DNA from: Chloroflexota bacterium
GTDB lineage: Bacteria; Chloroflexota; Anaerolineae; B4-G1; DUEL01
Length of the DNA: 8,842 bases
NCBI GenBank assembly: GCA_017743275.1
Contig: JAGHZG010000041.1
Location: forward strand, 1-8,842
Reading direction: 5' to 3'
Shown here: piece after piece, positions 1 through 7,749 of the stretch
Layout of the letters: each line of letters opens with the position of its first letter
How positions within the stretch are numbered: the first letter of the stretch is position 1
Position numbers and translations under genes: made by a program
Notes under the pieces: generated by a model
Databases searched by the model: none
The model's input: only the letters and a program-made list of their open reading frames with translations
What the model was told of the DNA's origin: nothing

Positions 1-124
1 GCGAGGGCTGGCGGACCAGCAGGGCGATGTCGTAGTCGCTCTGCGGGCCGGCGGTCCCCTCGGCCTGGGAGCCGAAGAGGTAGGCGAGAAGGATTTCCTC
101 GGCCCCCGAAAGGTACCGGATCAA
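1..124 (-). CDS. MNT-type nucleotidyltransferase, N-terminal part (contig-truncated)
   Basis: The first 41 codons are present, and the gene runs off the contig. The sequence from residue 15, YLFGSQAEGTAGPQSDYDIA, is the MNT nucleotidyltransferase signature: G18-S19, then the metal-binding D30-x-D32. Proteins of this family pair with HEPN (DUF86) partners, often as toxin-antitoxin modules in which the MNT protein transfers AMP to the HEPN toxin. No partner is visible, and it would lie beyond position 1. The only in-frame start is TTG at 124, immediately after an in-frame TAG and with no binding site. A better start, ATG at 153, is in a different frame: MTERGESLH would join smoothly to LIRYLSGAEE if one base were added near 124-127. 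The coding family is clear; the true N-terminus and intactness are not. Confidence 0.72.
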   Translation of the reverse strand, partial: MIRYLSGAEEILLAYLFGSQAEGTAGPQSDYDIALLVRQPS

Positions 125-161
125 CTATGTAGGGATTCACCGCGCTCTGTCATCTGGGAAG

Positions 162-190
162 ATGATACCACATATCGGCAGAGAAGGCAA
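162..190 (-). promoter_or_regulatory. Candidate extended -10 promoter for the MNT gene
   Basis: The minus strand has TTGCCT (190-185), a 17-nt spacer ending in TGG, and TATCAT (167-162). This is a 4/6 -35 element, ideal spacing, an extended -10 TG, and a 5/6 -10 element. Initiation would fall near 155. That is only about 2 nt before an ATG at 153, giving an almost leaderless message, or about 31 nt before the TTG at 124. The fit is good, but it is a prediction only. Confidence 0.45.
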
Positions 191-209
191 AGGGTCGGGA
201 CCCGTTTTT
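189..209. terminator. Terminator-like hairpin after the last operon gene
   Basis: The plus strand reads AAAGGGTCGGGACCCGTTTTT: a GGGT/ACCC stem with a 4-nt loop, flanked by A and T runs. In the minus direction the hairpin lies directly after the TAA at 210-208 but is followed only by TTTGCC, so it would be weak. In the plus direction it looks better, although no plus-strand gene approaches from the left within the window. It may act in both directions. The stem is short, so this is tentative. Confidence 0.4.
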
Positions 210-1641
210 ACCAGCACTGATACACTACCAATTCCCCAAAATACTCGGGGCGGGTGAATCGCTGAAGCGGTTCGCAGAAGGGATCTACCCATTGCTCCAT
301 CAGCCGGGGGAACCAGGCGGGATTCAACACCAGGAAATTTGGACGGTACTGGCGAACTGCCCAAAGGGCTGTATCTTCGTAAGTCGTTTCGTATCGCATC
401 TGCAAGGCGACGTCCGGCTGGATCAACCCGGCAAAGTCCACCATCCGGCGCCGGGCGTAGTAACCGATGATGCCTACCTCCAGCGTGCCCACATTGGCCT
501 CTGGCGGCGTATTCTCCGCCAGCCAGAGCCCCACATCCCGATAGATTTGGACGCGTGGGTCGGGGTGATGCGCCAGCCGCCACAGGTCCCGCGCTTGAGG
601 GAAAAGCAGAAACAACAGGATGAGACCGCCCAAGGCAGACCGGAGGCGCCTGAAGAGGCGCCACCGGTCTTTCAGAGACTTCACTACCGCCTCGCCGCCG
701 AGCCCGATAAGGGTGACAAATACGGGGACCAGAGGAGCGTAGTACCAGAAATAACGGCTGACGCCCAGCAAGGTGTACCCGAAGAAATAGAGCAGGCCCC
801 AACCCAGCAGGAGCAGCCATCGCCGAGCCTTACGCAGCGCATACCCCAGTCCGACGGCCAGCAACACACCATGTAGCCAGTAGAGGGGATTTTTCGCGTA
901 TCCCCTCACCATCCGAACGAACCCCTCCGCAAACGAATCGCTGATCGCCATCTGGGCCTGGTGTTGCTTGGCGGCCAGGGTAACGGGGAAGGGAGAGCCA
1001 AAGTAGAGCCAGGAGAAGAGATACCAGGGCGCAATCAGCAGCCCGAAGAGCAGAAGTGGCTTCCAGGGGATACGGCGCTTCCGAACGACAAGGGCCAAGC
1101 CTATAACGGCTCCTGCCAGCACTCCATCGGCGCGCGTGAGGGTGGCGAGGGCCGCCAGCGCCATCGCGGCCAGGTCCTGGCCCCTGGCATACAGCGCAAA
1201 GGCCCACAGGATCAGCGTCACATAGAAGCAGGTCTCCGCACCGAAAGTGGTGACCATCAGGGGGGCCAGAGGATATAGGAGGGCCGCTATGGGTCCAGCC
1301 ATCGGGTTATCCCACCACTGGCCCAGCCAATAGAGGGCCAGCGCGCCTAGCCCCAGGCTCAGCGCGCTGATCAGCGTGCTCAGGCGGGGCAGGTCCGACC
1401 AGAGAAAACTCAGCCCGGTCAGCAGGAGCGTGTACAGCGGTGTGGTGGTGCTCAGCACCCGTTCGCCCGGGTTGTAGACAAACCCCAACCCGGCGCGCAG
1501 GTTCTGAGCGTAACGGAAAGTGATGAAGGGATCGTCGTAGGCCCAGGAGGAGAAAGGCACGTAGAGGGCCGTCACCATAACGCCCACAACCACTAAAAAC
1601 GGTAAGAGAACACCTGTATCCAGATGAGCCCTGGAGGACAT
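208..1641 (-). CDS. GT-C polytopic membrane glycosyltransferase, DDxFI type
   Basis: The product is 477 residues with about nine or ten membrane segments to about residue 350, then a soluble C-terminal part. The first outer loop has YDDPFITFRYAQNLRAG at 35-51 with D36-D37, and GFVYNPGERV follows at 53-62. LTRADG at 168-173 and FGSPFPVTLAAK at 214-225 complete a set I associate with bacterial GT-C proteins resembling arabinofuranosyltransferase AftB; orthology is not claimed. The C-terminal part has WLAENTPPEANVGTLEVGII and VDFAGL, the usual soluble ending in this group. It likely transfers a sugar from a polyprenyl-phosphate donor outside the membrane. The ATG is 9 nt after the previous stop and is preceded by TAAGGGGGAAGG, so its binding site overlaps that stop and translation is probably coupled. 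It is the last gene of the operon and is followed by a terminator-like hairpin. Confidence 0.87.
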   Translation of the reverse strand: MSSRAHLDTGVLLPFLVVVGVMVTALYVPFSSWAYDDPFITFRYAQNLRAGLGFVYNPGERVLSTTTPLYTLLLTGLSFLWSDLPRLSTLISALSLGLGALALYWLGQWWDNPMAGPIAALLYPLAPLMVTTFGAETCFYVTLILWAFALYARGQDLAAMALAALATLTRADGVLAGAVIGLALVVRKRRIPWKPLLLFGLLIAPWYLFSWLYFGSPFPVTLAAKQHQAQMAISDSFAEGFVRMVRGYAKNPLYWLHGVLLAVGLGYALRKARRWLLLLGWGLLYFFGYTLLGVSRYFWYYAPLVPVFVTLIGLGGEAVVKSLKDRWRLFRRLRSALGGLILLFLLFPQARDLWRLAHHPDPRVQIYRDVGLWLAENTPPEANVGTLEVGIIGYYARRRMVDFAGLIQPDVALQMRYETTYEDTALWAVRQYRPNFLVLNPAWFPRLMEQWVDPFCEPLQRFTRPEYFGELVVYQCW

Positions 1642-1650
1642 CCTTCCCCC

Positions 1651-3165
1651 TTAAGGAATCAGGGACGACACAACCTCCCAGCGACCTGTCGCCGGGTTAA
1701 AAAGCCAACCTTCCCGCTCTCGCAGGCAAGGGGGCCAGCGATCTCCCTCGCTGAACCGACGCCCTGCTGGATCGTAGAGAGCAATCTGTATGGGCAAATC
1801 CTCGCACTCAATTGCTTCTGCTCGGCCTCGCAGAGAGCCTTCCCTGGTCAACCGGACCACTCCATATGGACGATCAGACCGAGGAACCAACCCAAAGAGT
1901 TCCCCATTCCAGTCCGGCCTGTAGAAATAGAAAACGTAAGCCCCATAGTGCCGATCCAGTAGCAATGCCGGCTGATCGGAAAGGGCACGAAAAGCGACGC
2001 GGCCATAGTCCTTGACCCAGTGGAACTCATATGCCCATAGGGAACCCAGGTTCAGCCCAAAGAGAACCCCGATCAACGCGATTCTCCACCGTCGCGAAAG
2101 CAAAAAGTGCCACCCAGATGCCAGGCCAACAGCGGCCAGAGTCGCCACACCGATGAACGGGCGATAAGCCCAGAACCGCCTGCCAGCGGCCCATAGAAGG
2201 AAGGTTGCCAGACACAGTGGCAACCAGGCGTAAACACCCAGCAACCATCCCAGAGGACGCTTCCTGAGTTTGCCCCTCAGGCCCCATCCTGTCAATGCAA
2301 GTCCTGTCAGGATGAATGCCAGGAACTCACCCGTGCCCCTTGAAAAATCCCACGGGGGTATGACCAGCAAGTGTCCGTTCAGGAAATGGTTATGTACAGG
2401 AGAAAATCCCAAAAGCATCAATGCCAGGAGATCCAACAGGTCCCTCCAGGACGGAACCCACGTCCCGCCGACTCCTGTCTGAGCGACATGGATGAAAAGG
2501 CTTATCAGAGGGATCGTGCCAGCCAGGATGACCATCTGCGAAAATCCCCACCACCGGAGGTCCCGCCATCGGCGGCGACAAAGAATAAGCGTCCATCCCC
2601 CAAAGGCTCCGACCCCCCACAGCACAAAGCCATAGAAATGGGTATAAATGGCGGCCAGGGTCACAATGCTCCAGACAAGCCAGGCCAGCCGGTTGCGGTC
2701 CCATAAGGCAGAGAAGGACGCGAGGGCGGCAAGGACCCACCAGACATCCAATAAGGCATACATCCTGGCATCCTGGGCGTAATATAAGTGCAACGCCGAC
2801 CAGGAGAGCACCCAACCCGTCGTAGATGCGATGCCTGGCCCGCCCAGGCGACGCGCCAGTCCTATTGCCAAAGCGAGAGCCAGTACAGAGCAAAATGCGC
2901 TCAGACTCCGGAGAGTCCACTCTGTCAGGGGAAAAATCGCGACAATTGGCTTTAACAGGACATAGAAAAGGGGCGGGTGAACGTCTGTCATAATGACTTG
3001 TAGCATCTCTACCCAGGACCGGAGCACCAGATCAGCCGTGAAAGCCTCGTCCAAAAATAACGGCTGTTTCCCCAAACTGGCGAACCTCAGAAAAGCCCCC
3101 ACCGTCAAGGGCAATAGCAGGGATAACCGTCCGGCCAACCCGGACAACCGATGATTATTCGTCAA
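1651..3165 (-). CDS. GT-C polytopic membrane glycosyltransferase (GT39/ArnT-like)
   Basis: The product is 504 residues with about ten or more hydrophobic segments up to about residue 380, followed by a soluble C-terminal domain of roughly 125 residues. The first outer loop has LFLDEAFTA, with the acidic pair D39-E40 expected to hold the metal and donor phosphate in GT-C enzymes. HPPLFYVLLK follows at 63-72, and YAQDARMYAL at 129-138. The order D-E, H-P-P-L, then x-x-x-A-R-x-Y is characteristic of the GT39/PMT/ArnT-like superfamily. Such enzymes take sugar from a polyprenyl-phosphate donor and transfer it on the outer face of the membrane; the acceptor here is unknown. It starts at TTG, overlaps the GH78 stop by 11 nt, and is followed 9 nt later by a second GT-C gene. 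No truncation is visible. The sugar cannot be predicted. Confidence 0.87.
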   Translation of the reverse strand: MTNNHRLSGLAGRLSLLLPLTVGAFLRFASLGKQPLFLDEAFTADLVLRSWVEMLQVIMTDVHPPLFYVLLKPIVAIFPLTEWTLRSLSAFCSVLALALAIGLARRLGGPGIASTTGWVLSWSALHLYYAQDARMYALLDVWWVLAALASFSALWDRNRLAWLVWSIVTLAAIYTHFYGFVLWGVGAFGGWTLILCRRRWRDLRWWGFSQMVILAGTIPLISLFIHVAQTGVGGTWVPSWRDLLDLLALMLLGFSPVHNHFLNGHLLVIPPWDFSRGTGEFLAFILTGLALTGWGLRGKLRKRPLGWLLGVYAWLPLCLATFLLWAAGRRFWAYRPFIGVATLAAVGLASGWHFLLSRRWRIALIGVLFGLNLGSLWAYEFHWVKDYGRVAFRALSDQPALLLDRHYGAYVFYFYRPDWNGELFGLVPRSDRPYGVVRLTREGSLRGRAEAIECEDLPIQIALYDPAGRRFSEGDRWPPCLREREGWLFNPATGRWEVVSSLIP

Positions 3166-6145
3166 AGGTAGACCTCCCGCTCACAACCAGGGGCAGATAG
3201 ATGGAGATGCATCGTTGCTGAATATCTATGTGATAAGTTCCACCTGTAAGATGCCTAATGCGGACTCCCTCACCATCGCTGAAAACAAAGTCTGCCAGAG
3301 GGACACCGTTTTCCCATATCAGGGTCTGGTTCAGGGTAATGGAGGTAGTGGGTCCCACGCGAGGAATAACAATTTCACCGGAAGAATCCGCCGGGGCACT
3401 CACATTCAGGAAGGCATGTTCGCAATCGGGGCGCTCCCAGCCTACCGAGAGAACATCTTCGCCCAGGGGCAGGGTACCGCTGACGGATTCCAGGCCGAGG
3501 AGAGCAGGCCGCACTTCCCATCGCTGAGGGCCTACCTGCCGCGCGCCCAGGACGTAGGTGGTCAGAAACCAGGTTGGGGCTCCACCCCAGCCGTGGGAAA
3601 GGCTGGCCGTATATTGCGTATGCGCATTGAACCCTTCCCACCACGTCGTGGCACCCAGGTCCAACAGGCGACCGTAATATTGCCGGATCAGGGTGAGCGC
3701 TTCCGGAACGTGCCCTGTCTCTCCCAGAGCGCGCAGCACCCAGTACATCCCGTAAATCTCCACGTTGGGCTGAGAGGGGTCTGGGGAGATCAAGGATAGC
3801 AAGGCCTGGACAACTGCCTGTTCTCTCTCGTCGGGCACTACGCCACATGCCAGAGGCCAGGCCTGAGCGTGGGGCGAGGGTGCTACGAGCATCCCGTCCA
3901 GCAGCGAGGAAATATATCGCCGCTGCTGTTCCTGATAAAGATTTTCGTTTAACCGCTCCTTGACCCTGGCCGCCCTTTGCGCGTAGGCCGCTGCGCTGGC
4001 CGAATCGCCTACCCCCTCCGCCAGCGATGCTGCATCCAGCAGGGTCCGGTAATAGAGCGCGTTCAACGCCGCCGACTGCCCGTATCGGCTGTGTCCGGCC
4101 GGCCAGTCCACCAGCGCCGTCCGCGACCAATGCCCTGGCGGCACATCCAGTAAGCCTGTATCGGGATGCTCGTATTCCCGGAGAAACTCCAACAGTTCCT
4201 GCATGGGGGTATAGAGTTGGAGTACGGTGGCTCCATCGCCGGTCAGTTGCCAGTAGTCCTGAAGGGCCTGGACCCACAGCATCCCGTAGTCCAGCAAGAG
4301 AATCCCTTCGCCATTGGGGGCTAACGCGTCGGGCTCGCCGTCGGTAAAGGCTTCAGCCATCAGGACCAGCCCCCGCCGCAGAAGGGCGGTATCCCCAAAG
4401 GCAACCCGATTGATCTGGAACTCCACGTAGGTGTCTCCCCACCACTGCCCCCGCTCCCGCCAGGGGGTATCGGTGTAGGCATCGGTCATGTTGGGGCGCA
4501 GGGTATCCACGCCGACCTGCCATATCTGATCCAGTCGCGGGTCCGAGGAGACGAACGTCCCCCGCTGAGAAGCAGGGTAACGCTCTTCCAGTACGCGCAA
4601 ATTCCGGATGCGGACGGGGGCGTCTTCCCACACGGCGATCCAGATGTATCGCCCCGCACGGGTATCCAGAGTAGATATGGAGCGGGGGGACCCGTCCAGA
4701 ATCCACGAATCCACCTGATTCCACTGCCGATGGAGGGAACCGGGGTACGGCAGGGGACGCCTCCCCATCCAGAGCCGTTCGTCCCAACCGATGTCTACAA
4801 TGGCCCCGGCTGGCCCCTTAACCTCCGCGACCACTCGTCCATGCACCACGCGCCCCAGGTCCAACACCGCGTAGGCGGGGGCCTGGCTGAAGGAAAGGTC
4901 TATCCCCTCCGTCCTGACTGTTGCGGTGACGATGCCGGAGAGCGAGACGGGCTCGGCCAGAAGCGAACGCCGGCCAGCGTGGGGACCCCAGTGGAAAGGG
5001 AAACCAGTATACTGCACTCCCTGAACAGGGACAGCAAACGTCGCGCCGGTGCTGGGGATGTTTAGAAAAGAGAGGGAATGAGCGCCTGGGGCCAGATCAC
5101 GGGAAGCCACCAGCACATTTGGGCGGTCAGGGGGAGCGGGCATCCAGGAGAGGGGAACGCCATCCAGGCGCACGGTGCTGGTCGGAGGCGCGTCCGGCTC
5201 AGCCAGCATCTCCACGGAGAAACGGAGTGGAGTCGTCAGGACAAAGGTGAAGGATGAGGTCTCCGACAACACTTCCCCGACCCGCCATCCCGGAGAGAGA
5301 AGGCCCGCGTCTATAAGGGTTGGGATAAACGGCGCGTTCTCTGGGAGAGGGATAGAACGAGGAGTGTAATGGATGCCTGCGTCGTTTTTGACCACTGCTG
5401 CAGGCCAACCCGCATCGGAATAGGTCGCCGTCGACCAATCCGGAGGGAGACGGCGCAGGTCCAGGAGTTCCGTCGGGCCGATCAGTTGCCACGAATGGAC
5501 AGGGGCTGCATCCTGTCGCCAGGCATCGGAGAGGAGCGCTTTCCAGGTGGAATCGGTCTGCACGGCGGCGATCACCCGACCCTGGGCATCGGTTGCCTCC
5601 AGTCGCGCCTTCAGGTAGGGAGTCAGAGATTCGGAGCGTCGCTGGTTGGGGGCCCATTGGACCAGCGCGGCGATCAGGTGGTCTCCCGCGGCCAGTTCGC
5701 CCAGGTGATAGACGTCGTACTCGCGGTGGGCTTGGGAAAAACGGGCCGGCCCCCGGCCCACCCAGATACCGTCCATCCAGACTTCGTAGCGGGTGTCGGC
5801 GAAGATGGTCAGTATGACCCTGTGGGCTGGCTCCGGGAGCGTGAACGTCCGGCGGAACAGGGCAACCTCATGGGGGGCCGGAGCCTCCCCATGAGGCCAG
5901 ATCGCCTGAACCCTGTCAAATCCGCCGGAAGATAAGACCAGGGGAAGGTAAACTCTGGGCGTCAGAGAAGTCGCCAGGGATCCCGGGGATTGGAAAAGGT
6001 CGACAGAGGCCTGAGATATACCCGTGCAAACCCGGGCGTCAACCGTTCCCCAACTTGTGTGAACCAGGAAGAAAACCAGAACCCCCGTTGCAAGGAACAC
6101 CCAGCAGGCCCGGCGGGAACGGAACCCCAATCCCGACACCCTCAT
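3155..6145 (-). CDS. Exported GH78 alpha-L-rhamnosidase-type glycoside hydrolase
   Basis: The product is 996 residues, within the usual GH78 length. An N-terminal signal or anchor occupies about 12-30, and YLPLVL follows at 66-71. A jelly-roll domain of the Bac_rhamnosid_N type lies at about 95-270 (RYEVWMDGIWVG...YDVY). A second beta domain sits near 400-520 (VLDLGRVVHGRV...GPAGAIVDIGW). The six-hairpin catalytic barrel spans about 525-870, and the C-terminal beta domain about 870-975. Catalytic-site matches are strong. DTPWRERGQWWGD gives D559, E564 and D571 with the spacing of the GH78 D-C-P-x-R-E...G-D motif (T replaces C). GATTWWEGFN supplies the general-base candidate E837. A second YLPLVV sits at 983-988, near the end. 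It probably removes terminal alpha-L-rhamnose or a related sugar from extracellular glycans; the exact substrate is unknown. The ATG has only a weak binding site, so translation probably depends on coupling with the previous gene. It overlaps the next gene by 11 nt. Confidence 0.93.
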   Translation of the reverse strand: MRVSGLGFRSRRACWVFLATGVLVFFLVHTSWGTVDARVCTGISQASVDLFQSPGSLATSLTPRVYLPLVLSSGGFDRVQAIWPHGEAPAPHEVALFRRTFTLPEPAHRVILTIFADTRYEVWMDGIWVGRGPARFSQAHREYDVYHLGELAAGDHLIAALVQWAPNQRRSESLTPYLKARLEATDAQGRVIAAVQTDSTWKALLSDAWRQDAAPVHSWQLIGPTELLDLRRLPPDWSTATYSDAGWPAAVVKNDAGIHYTPRSIPLPENAPFIPTLIDAGLLSPGWRVGEVLSETSSFTFVLTTPLRFSVEMLAEPDAPPTSTVRLDGVPLSWMPAPPDRPNVLVASRDLAPGAHSLSFLNIPSTGATFAVPVQGVQYTGFPFHWGPHAGRRSLLAEPVSLSGIVTATVRTEGIDLSFSQAPAYAVLDLGRVVHGRVVAEVKGPAGAIVDIGWDERLWMGRRPLPYPGSLHRQWNQVDSWILDGSPRSISTLDTRAGRYIWIAVWEDAPVRIRNLRVLEERYPASQRGTFVSSDPRLDQIWQVGVDTLRPNMTDAYTDTPWRERGQWWGDTYVEFQINRVAFGDTALLRRGLVLMAEAFTDGEPDALAPNGEGILLLDYGMLWVQALQDYWQLTGDGATVLQLYTPMQELLEFLREYEHPDTGLLDVPPGHWSRTALVDWPAGHSRYGQSAALNALYYRTLLDAASLAEGVGDSASAAAYAQRAARVKERLNENLYQEQQRRYISSLLDGMLVAPSPHAQAWPLACGVVPDEREQAVVQALLSLISPDPSQPNVEIYGMYWVLRALGETGHVPEALTLIRQYYGRLLDLGATTWWEGFNAHTQYTASLSHGWGGAPTWFLTTYVLGARQVGPQRWEVRPALLGLESVSGTLPLGEDVLSVGWERPDCEHAFLNVSAPADSSGEIVIPRVGPTTSITLNQTLIWENGVPLADFVFSDGEGVRIRHLTGGTYHIDIQQRCISIYLPLVVSGRSTFDE
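3172..3178 (-). promoter_or_regulatory. Shine-Dalgarno site for a TTG start inside the GH78 gene
   Basis: The minus strand reads GGGAGGT, then 6 nt, then TTG at 3165-3163. It lies in the last codons of the GH78 gene. This strong, well-spaced site is the reason to accept a TTG start for the following glycosyltransferase. Confidence 0.75.
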
Positions 6146-6151
6146 CTCATT

Positions 6152-7672
6152 TCACGGTTGCCGAACGATGTAGACCGGCTCAAACCCCACGGGAATCCGG
6201 TAATTCGTCCCTGCCAGGGTTGGGGTTATGGGAACACCGTCACGGGTTAGAGCGCGGAGAAACTTGTTCTGAGGGATGTCCACGGTAAGCCCCCGATTTT
6301 CCACCACCCAGACGACATCCACGATTTCAGGCCCCCGGCGGAAGGCATATCCCTCTGTGCCCTCCGTATAGGCGGTGGTCCCCAGATAGCGCGTGTTCTG
6401 GAGTTGCTGGATCATCACCTGATAGGCGATATATACCGGTTTGGGAGAGCCGTCACTGTTCAGAAGACCCGTATAACGCCAGCCCGGCCCGTTGATCGTG
6501 TACCATACGAACCCGCGAATTCCTCCGCTGATGCCCCGGACGAAGGAGCGCACCACGTGGCTGGCCTGAATCTGGAAGAATTGCTCATCCGGAGGCGTAC
6601 ACCATGAGTAATACTCAGGGCACATTAGCCCGGTCTCGTTGAGAAACAGGGGCTTATCCACGCCGTACCGGGTCATAATTCCCCGGAGATACGCTGCCTT
6701 GCCCAGAGTGTTTCCCCCCCATGAAGTCCACCAAGCAGCATTCAGATCATAGTCATAATATCGGTTCACGTATGTAGGATATGCGTGGTAGGCCACAATG
6801 TCCAAGTACGGTGCGGCACCAGACTCCAGAATTCCCTGGAAGAACAAACCGGGCGTCCCCTTTCTTGGCCCCTCGTAAATACCTGGGCTGTTCAGAAGCA
6901 GGCCGCCAATCCAGATCCGCGCTGTTGGGTCCTCCGCCCGAATCGCAGGGACCACCAATTTCAGCATCTCCCCATACCGTCGGCCACCGTAATAGGGATC
7001 CTCAATGTCTCCCCAGCATCCGAATGGACTGTCGTGAGGCACCAGCCTGGGATCCACATCTGGTTCATTACCCAGTTCCCAATCATGAACGTCAAATTCA
7101 GGAGACTTGTAGCGGGCGACCAGTGCGCGGAGGAACTGGGCATAGTCAGCAAAGGCATCGTCTTTCAGCGCATCACAGTAGGAAAGCTGTCCATCAGCCC
7201 CTTTCCGGCCCAGGGTAGCCCAAATAGGGTGATCATCCACGATAACAATGGGACGAATGCCCGCCGCCTTCAACGCGCGCAGTTCGCTTTCAAAACTCGC
7301 CAGGTTCTCCCACAGAATCGGTCCGCCTCTCTGGGGTTGCAATAGCCGCCAGGAGATGCGGTTGGAACCGTTCAGCCGTATCCAACCGACTCCCAAGTCC
7401 ACCGTCCGGGTGTATATCCTGGTACCCGGCAGTAGCAAAGGATTGGATTCTACCCCAAAAGGTGAAATCCAGGGATAGTTATTCATAATAACGGGCAGGT
7501 AGAGAGTGGCAGGATCGGAGGCGAAAAGGGCACGGGGCGCCTCACTTCGGGCCAGCGAGACCTCAGCAACCGCACTGCTGTTTGGTCCCATCCCTATAAG
7601 GGCAATGGTTACCCCAAGCGCCAGAACGGGGAGGAGAAATCCCAGGCCGAGGGGAATCTGTTTTCGCATCAT
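6152..7672 (-). CDS. Exported clan-A (TIM-barrel) glycoside hydrolase
   Basis: The product is 506 residues. The ATG-ATG start is preceded by GGAG at 7681-7678. A GTG at 7717 is possible but lies inside the candidate promoter and has no binding site. Residues 1-35 are a signal peptide or anchor (MMRKQIPLGL, then a hydrophobic core). YLPVIMNN follows at 58-65. From about residue 70 to 430 a beta/alpha barrel is recognisable. DWELGNEPD puts the likely acid/base at E203 (the N-E-P of clan GH-A); DIVAYHAYP has H296 on a later strand; PLFLNETG puts the probable nucleophile at E346. A small beta domain follows (about 430-506). The pattern is closest to GH39/GH5-like enzymes, but I cannot name the family or substrate. 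Cysteines at 166, 219, 351 and 358 may form disulfides outside the cell. It is the first gene of the putative operon, 6 nt before the GH78 gene. Confidence 0.88.
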   Translation of the reverse strand: MMRKQIPLGLGFLLPVLALGVTIALIGMGPNSSAVAEVSLARSEAPRALFASDPATLYLPVIMNNYPWISPFGVESNPLLLPGTRIYTRTVDLGVGWIRLNGSNRISWRLLQPQRGGPILWENLASFESELRALKAAGIRPIVIVDDHPIWATLGRKGADGQLSYCDALKDDAFADYAQFLRALVARYKSPEFDVHDWELGNEPDVDPRLVPHDSPFGCWGDIEDPYYGGRRYGEMLKLVVPAIRAEDPTARIWIGGLLLNSPGIYEGPRKGTPGLFFQGILESGAAPYLDIVAYHAYPTYVNRYYDYDLNAAWWTSWGGNTLGKAAYLRGIMTRYGVDKPLFLNETGLMCPEYYSWCTPPDEQFFQIQASHVVRSFVRGISGGIRGFVWYTINGPGWRYTGLLNSDGSPKPVYIAYQVMIQQLQNTRYLGTTAYTEGTEGYAFRRGPEIVDVVWVVENRGLTVDIPQNKFLRALTRDGVPITPTLAGTNYRIPVGFEPVYIVRQP

Positions 7673-7694
7673 TTGGACTCCAGTCAGGATTGGG

Positions 7695-7722
7695 ATTGTA
7701 CGAGATGCATCCTGCACTGCAA
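7695..7722 (-). promoter_or_regulatory. Candidate sigma-70-type promoter for the glycan operon
   Basis: The minus strand has TTGCAG (7722-7717), a 16-nt spacer and TACAAT (7700-7695). The -10 element matches the consensus at 5 of 6 bases, while the -35 element is weak (3 of 6). Transcription would start near 7688, giving a leader of about 16 nt that just includes the GGAG ribosome-binding site before the ATG at 7672. This spacing fits well, but single-site promoter prediction by eye is uncertain. Confidence 0.4.
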
Positions 7723-7749
7723 TCGTCAGGGCATTGAAAAGAACCGCGC

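Noticed and set aside
3215..3799. A 194-codon plus-strand frame opposite the GH78 gene
   Set aside because: It is a shadow of a convincing coding region, with no recognisable domain and no good ribosome-binding site; the same holds for the plus-strand frames at 292-876 and 5369-5935.
3375..4277. A 300-codon minus-strand frame within the GH78 gene
   Set aside because: It is rich in Arg, Gly and Pro with no motif, and lies antiphase to a gene whose catalytic residues (E837 among others) fall in the other frame.
7673..7717. GTG at 7717 as the start of the clan-A hydrolase
   Set aside because: It has no binding site, overlaps the candidate promoter, and adds polar residues before a normal signal peptide that begins at the ATG pair with GGAG before it.
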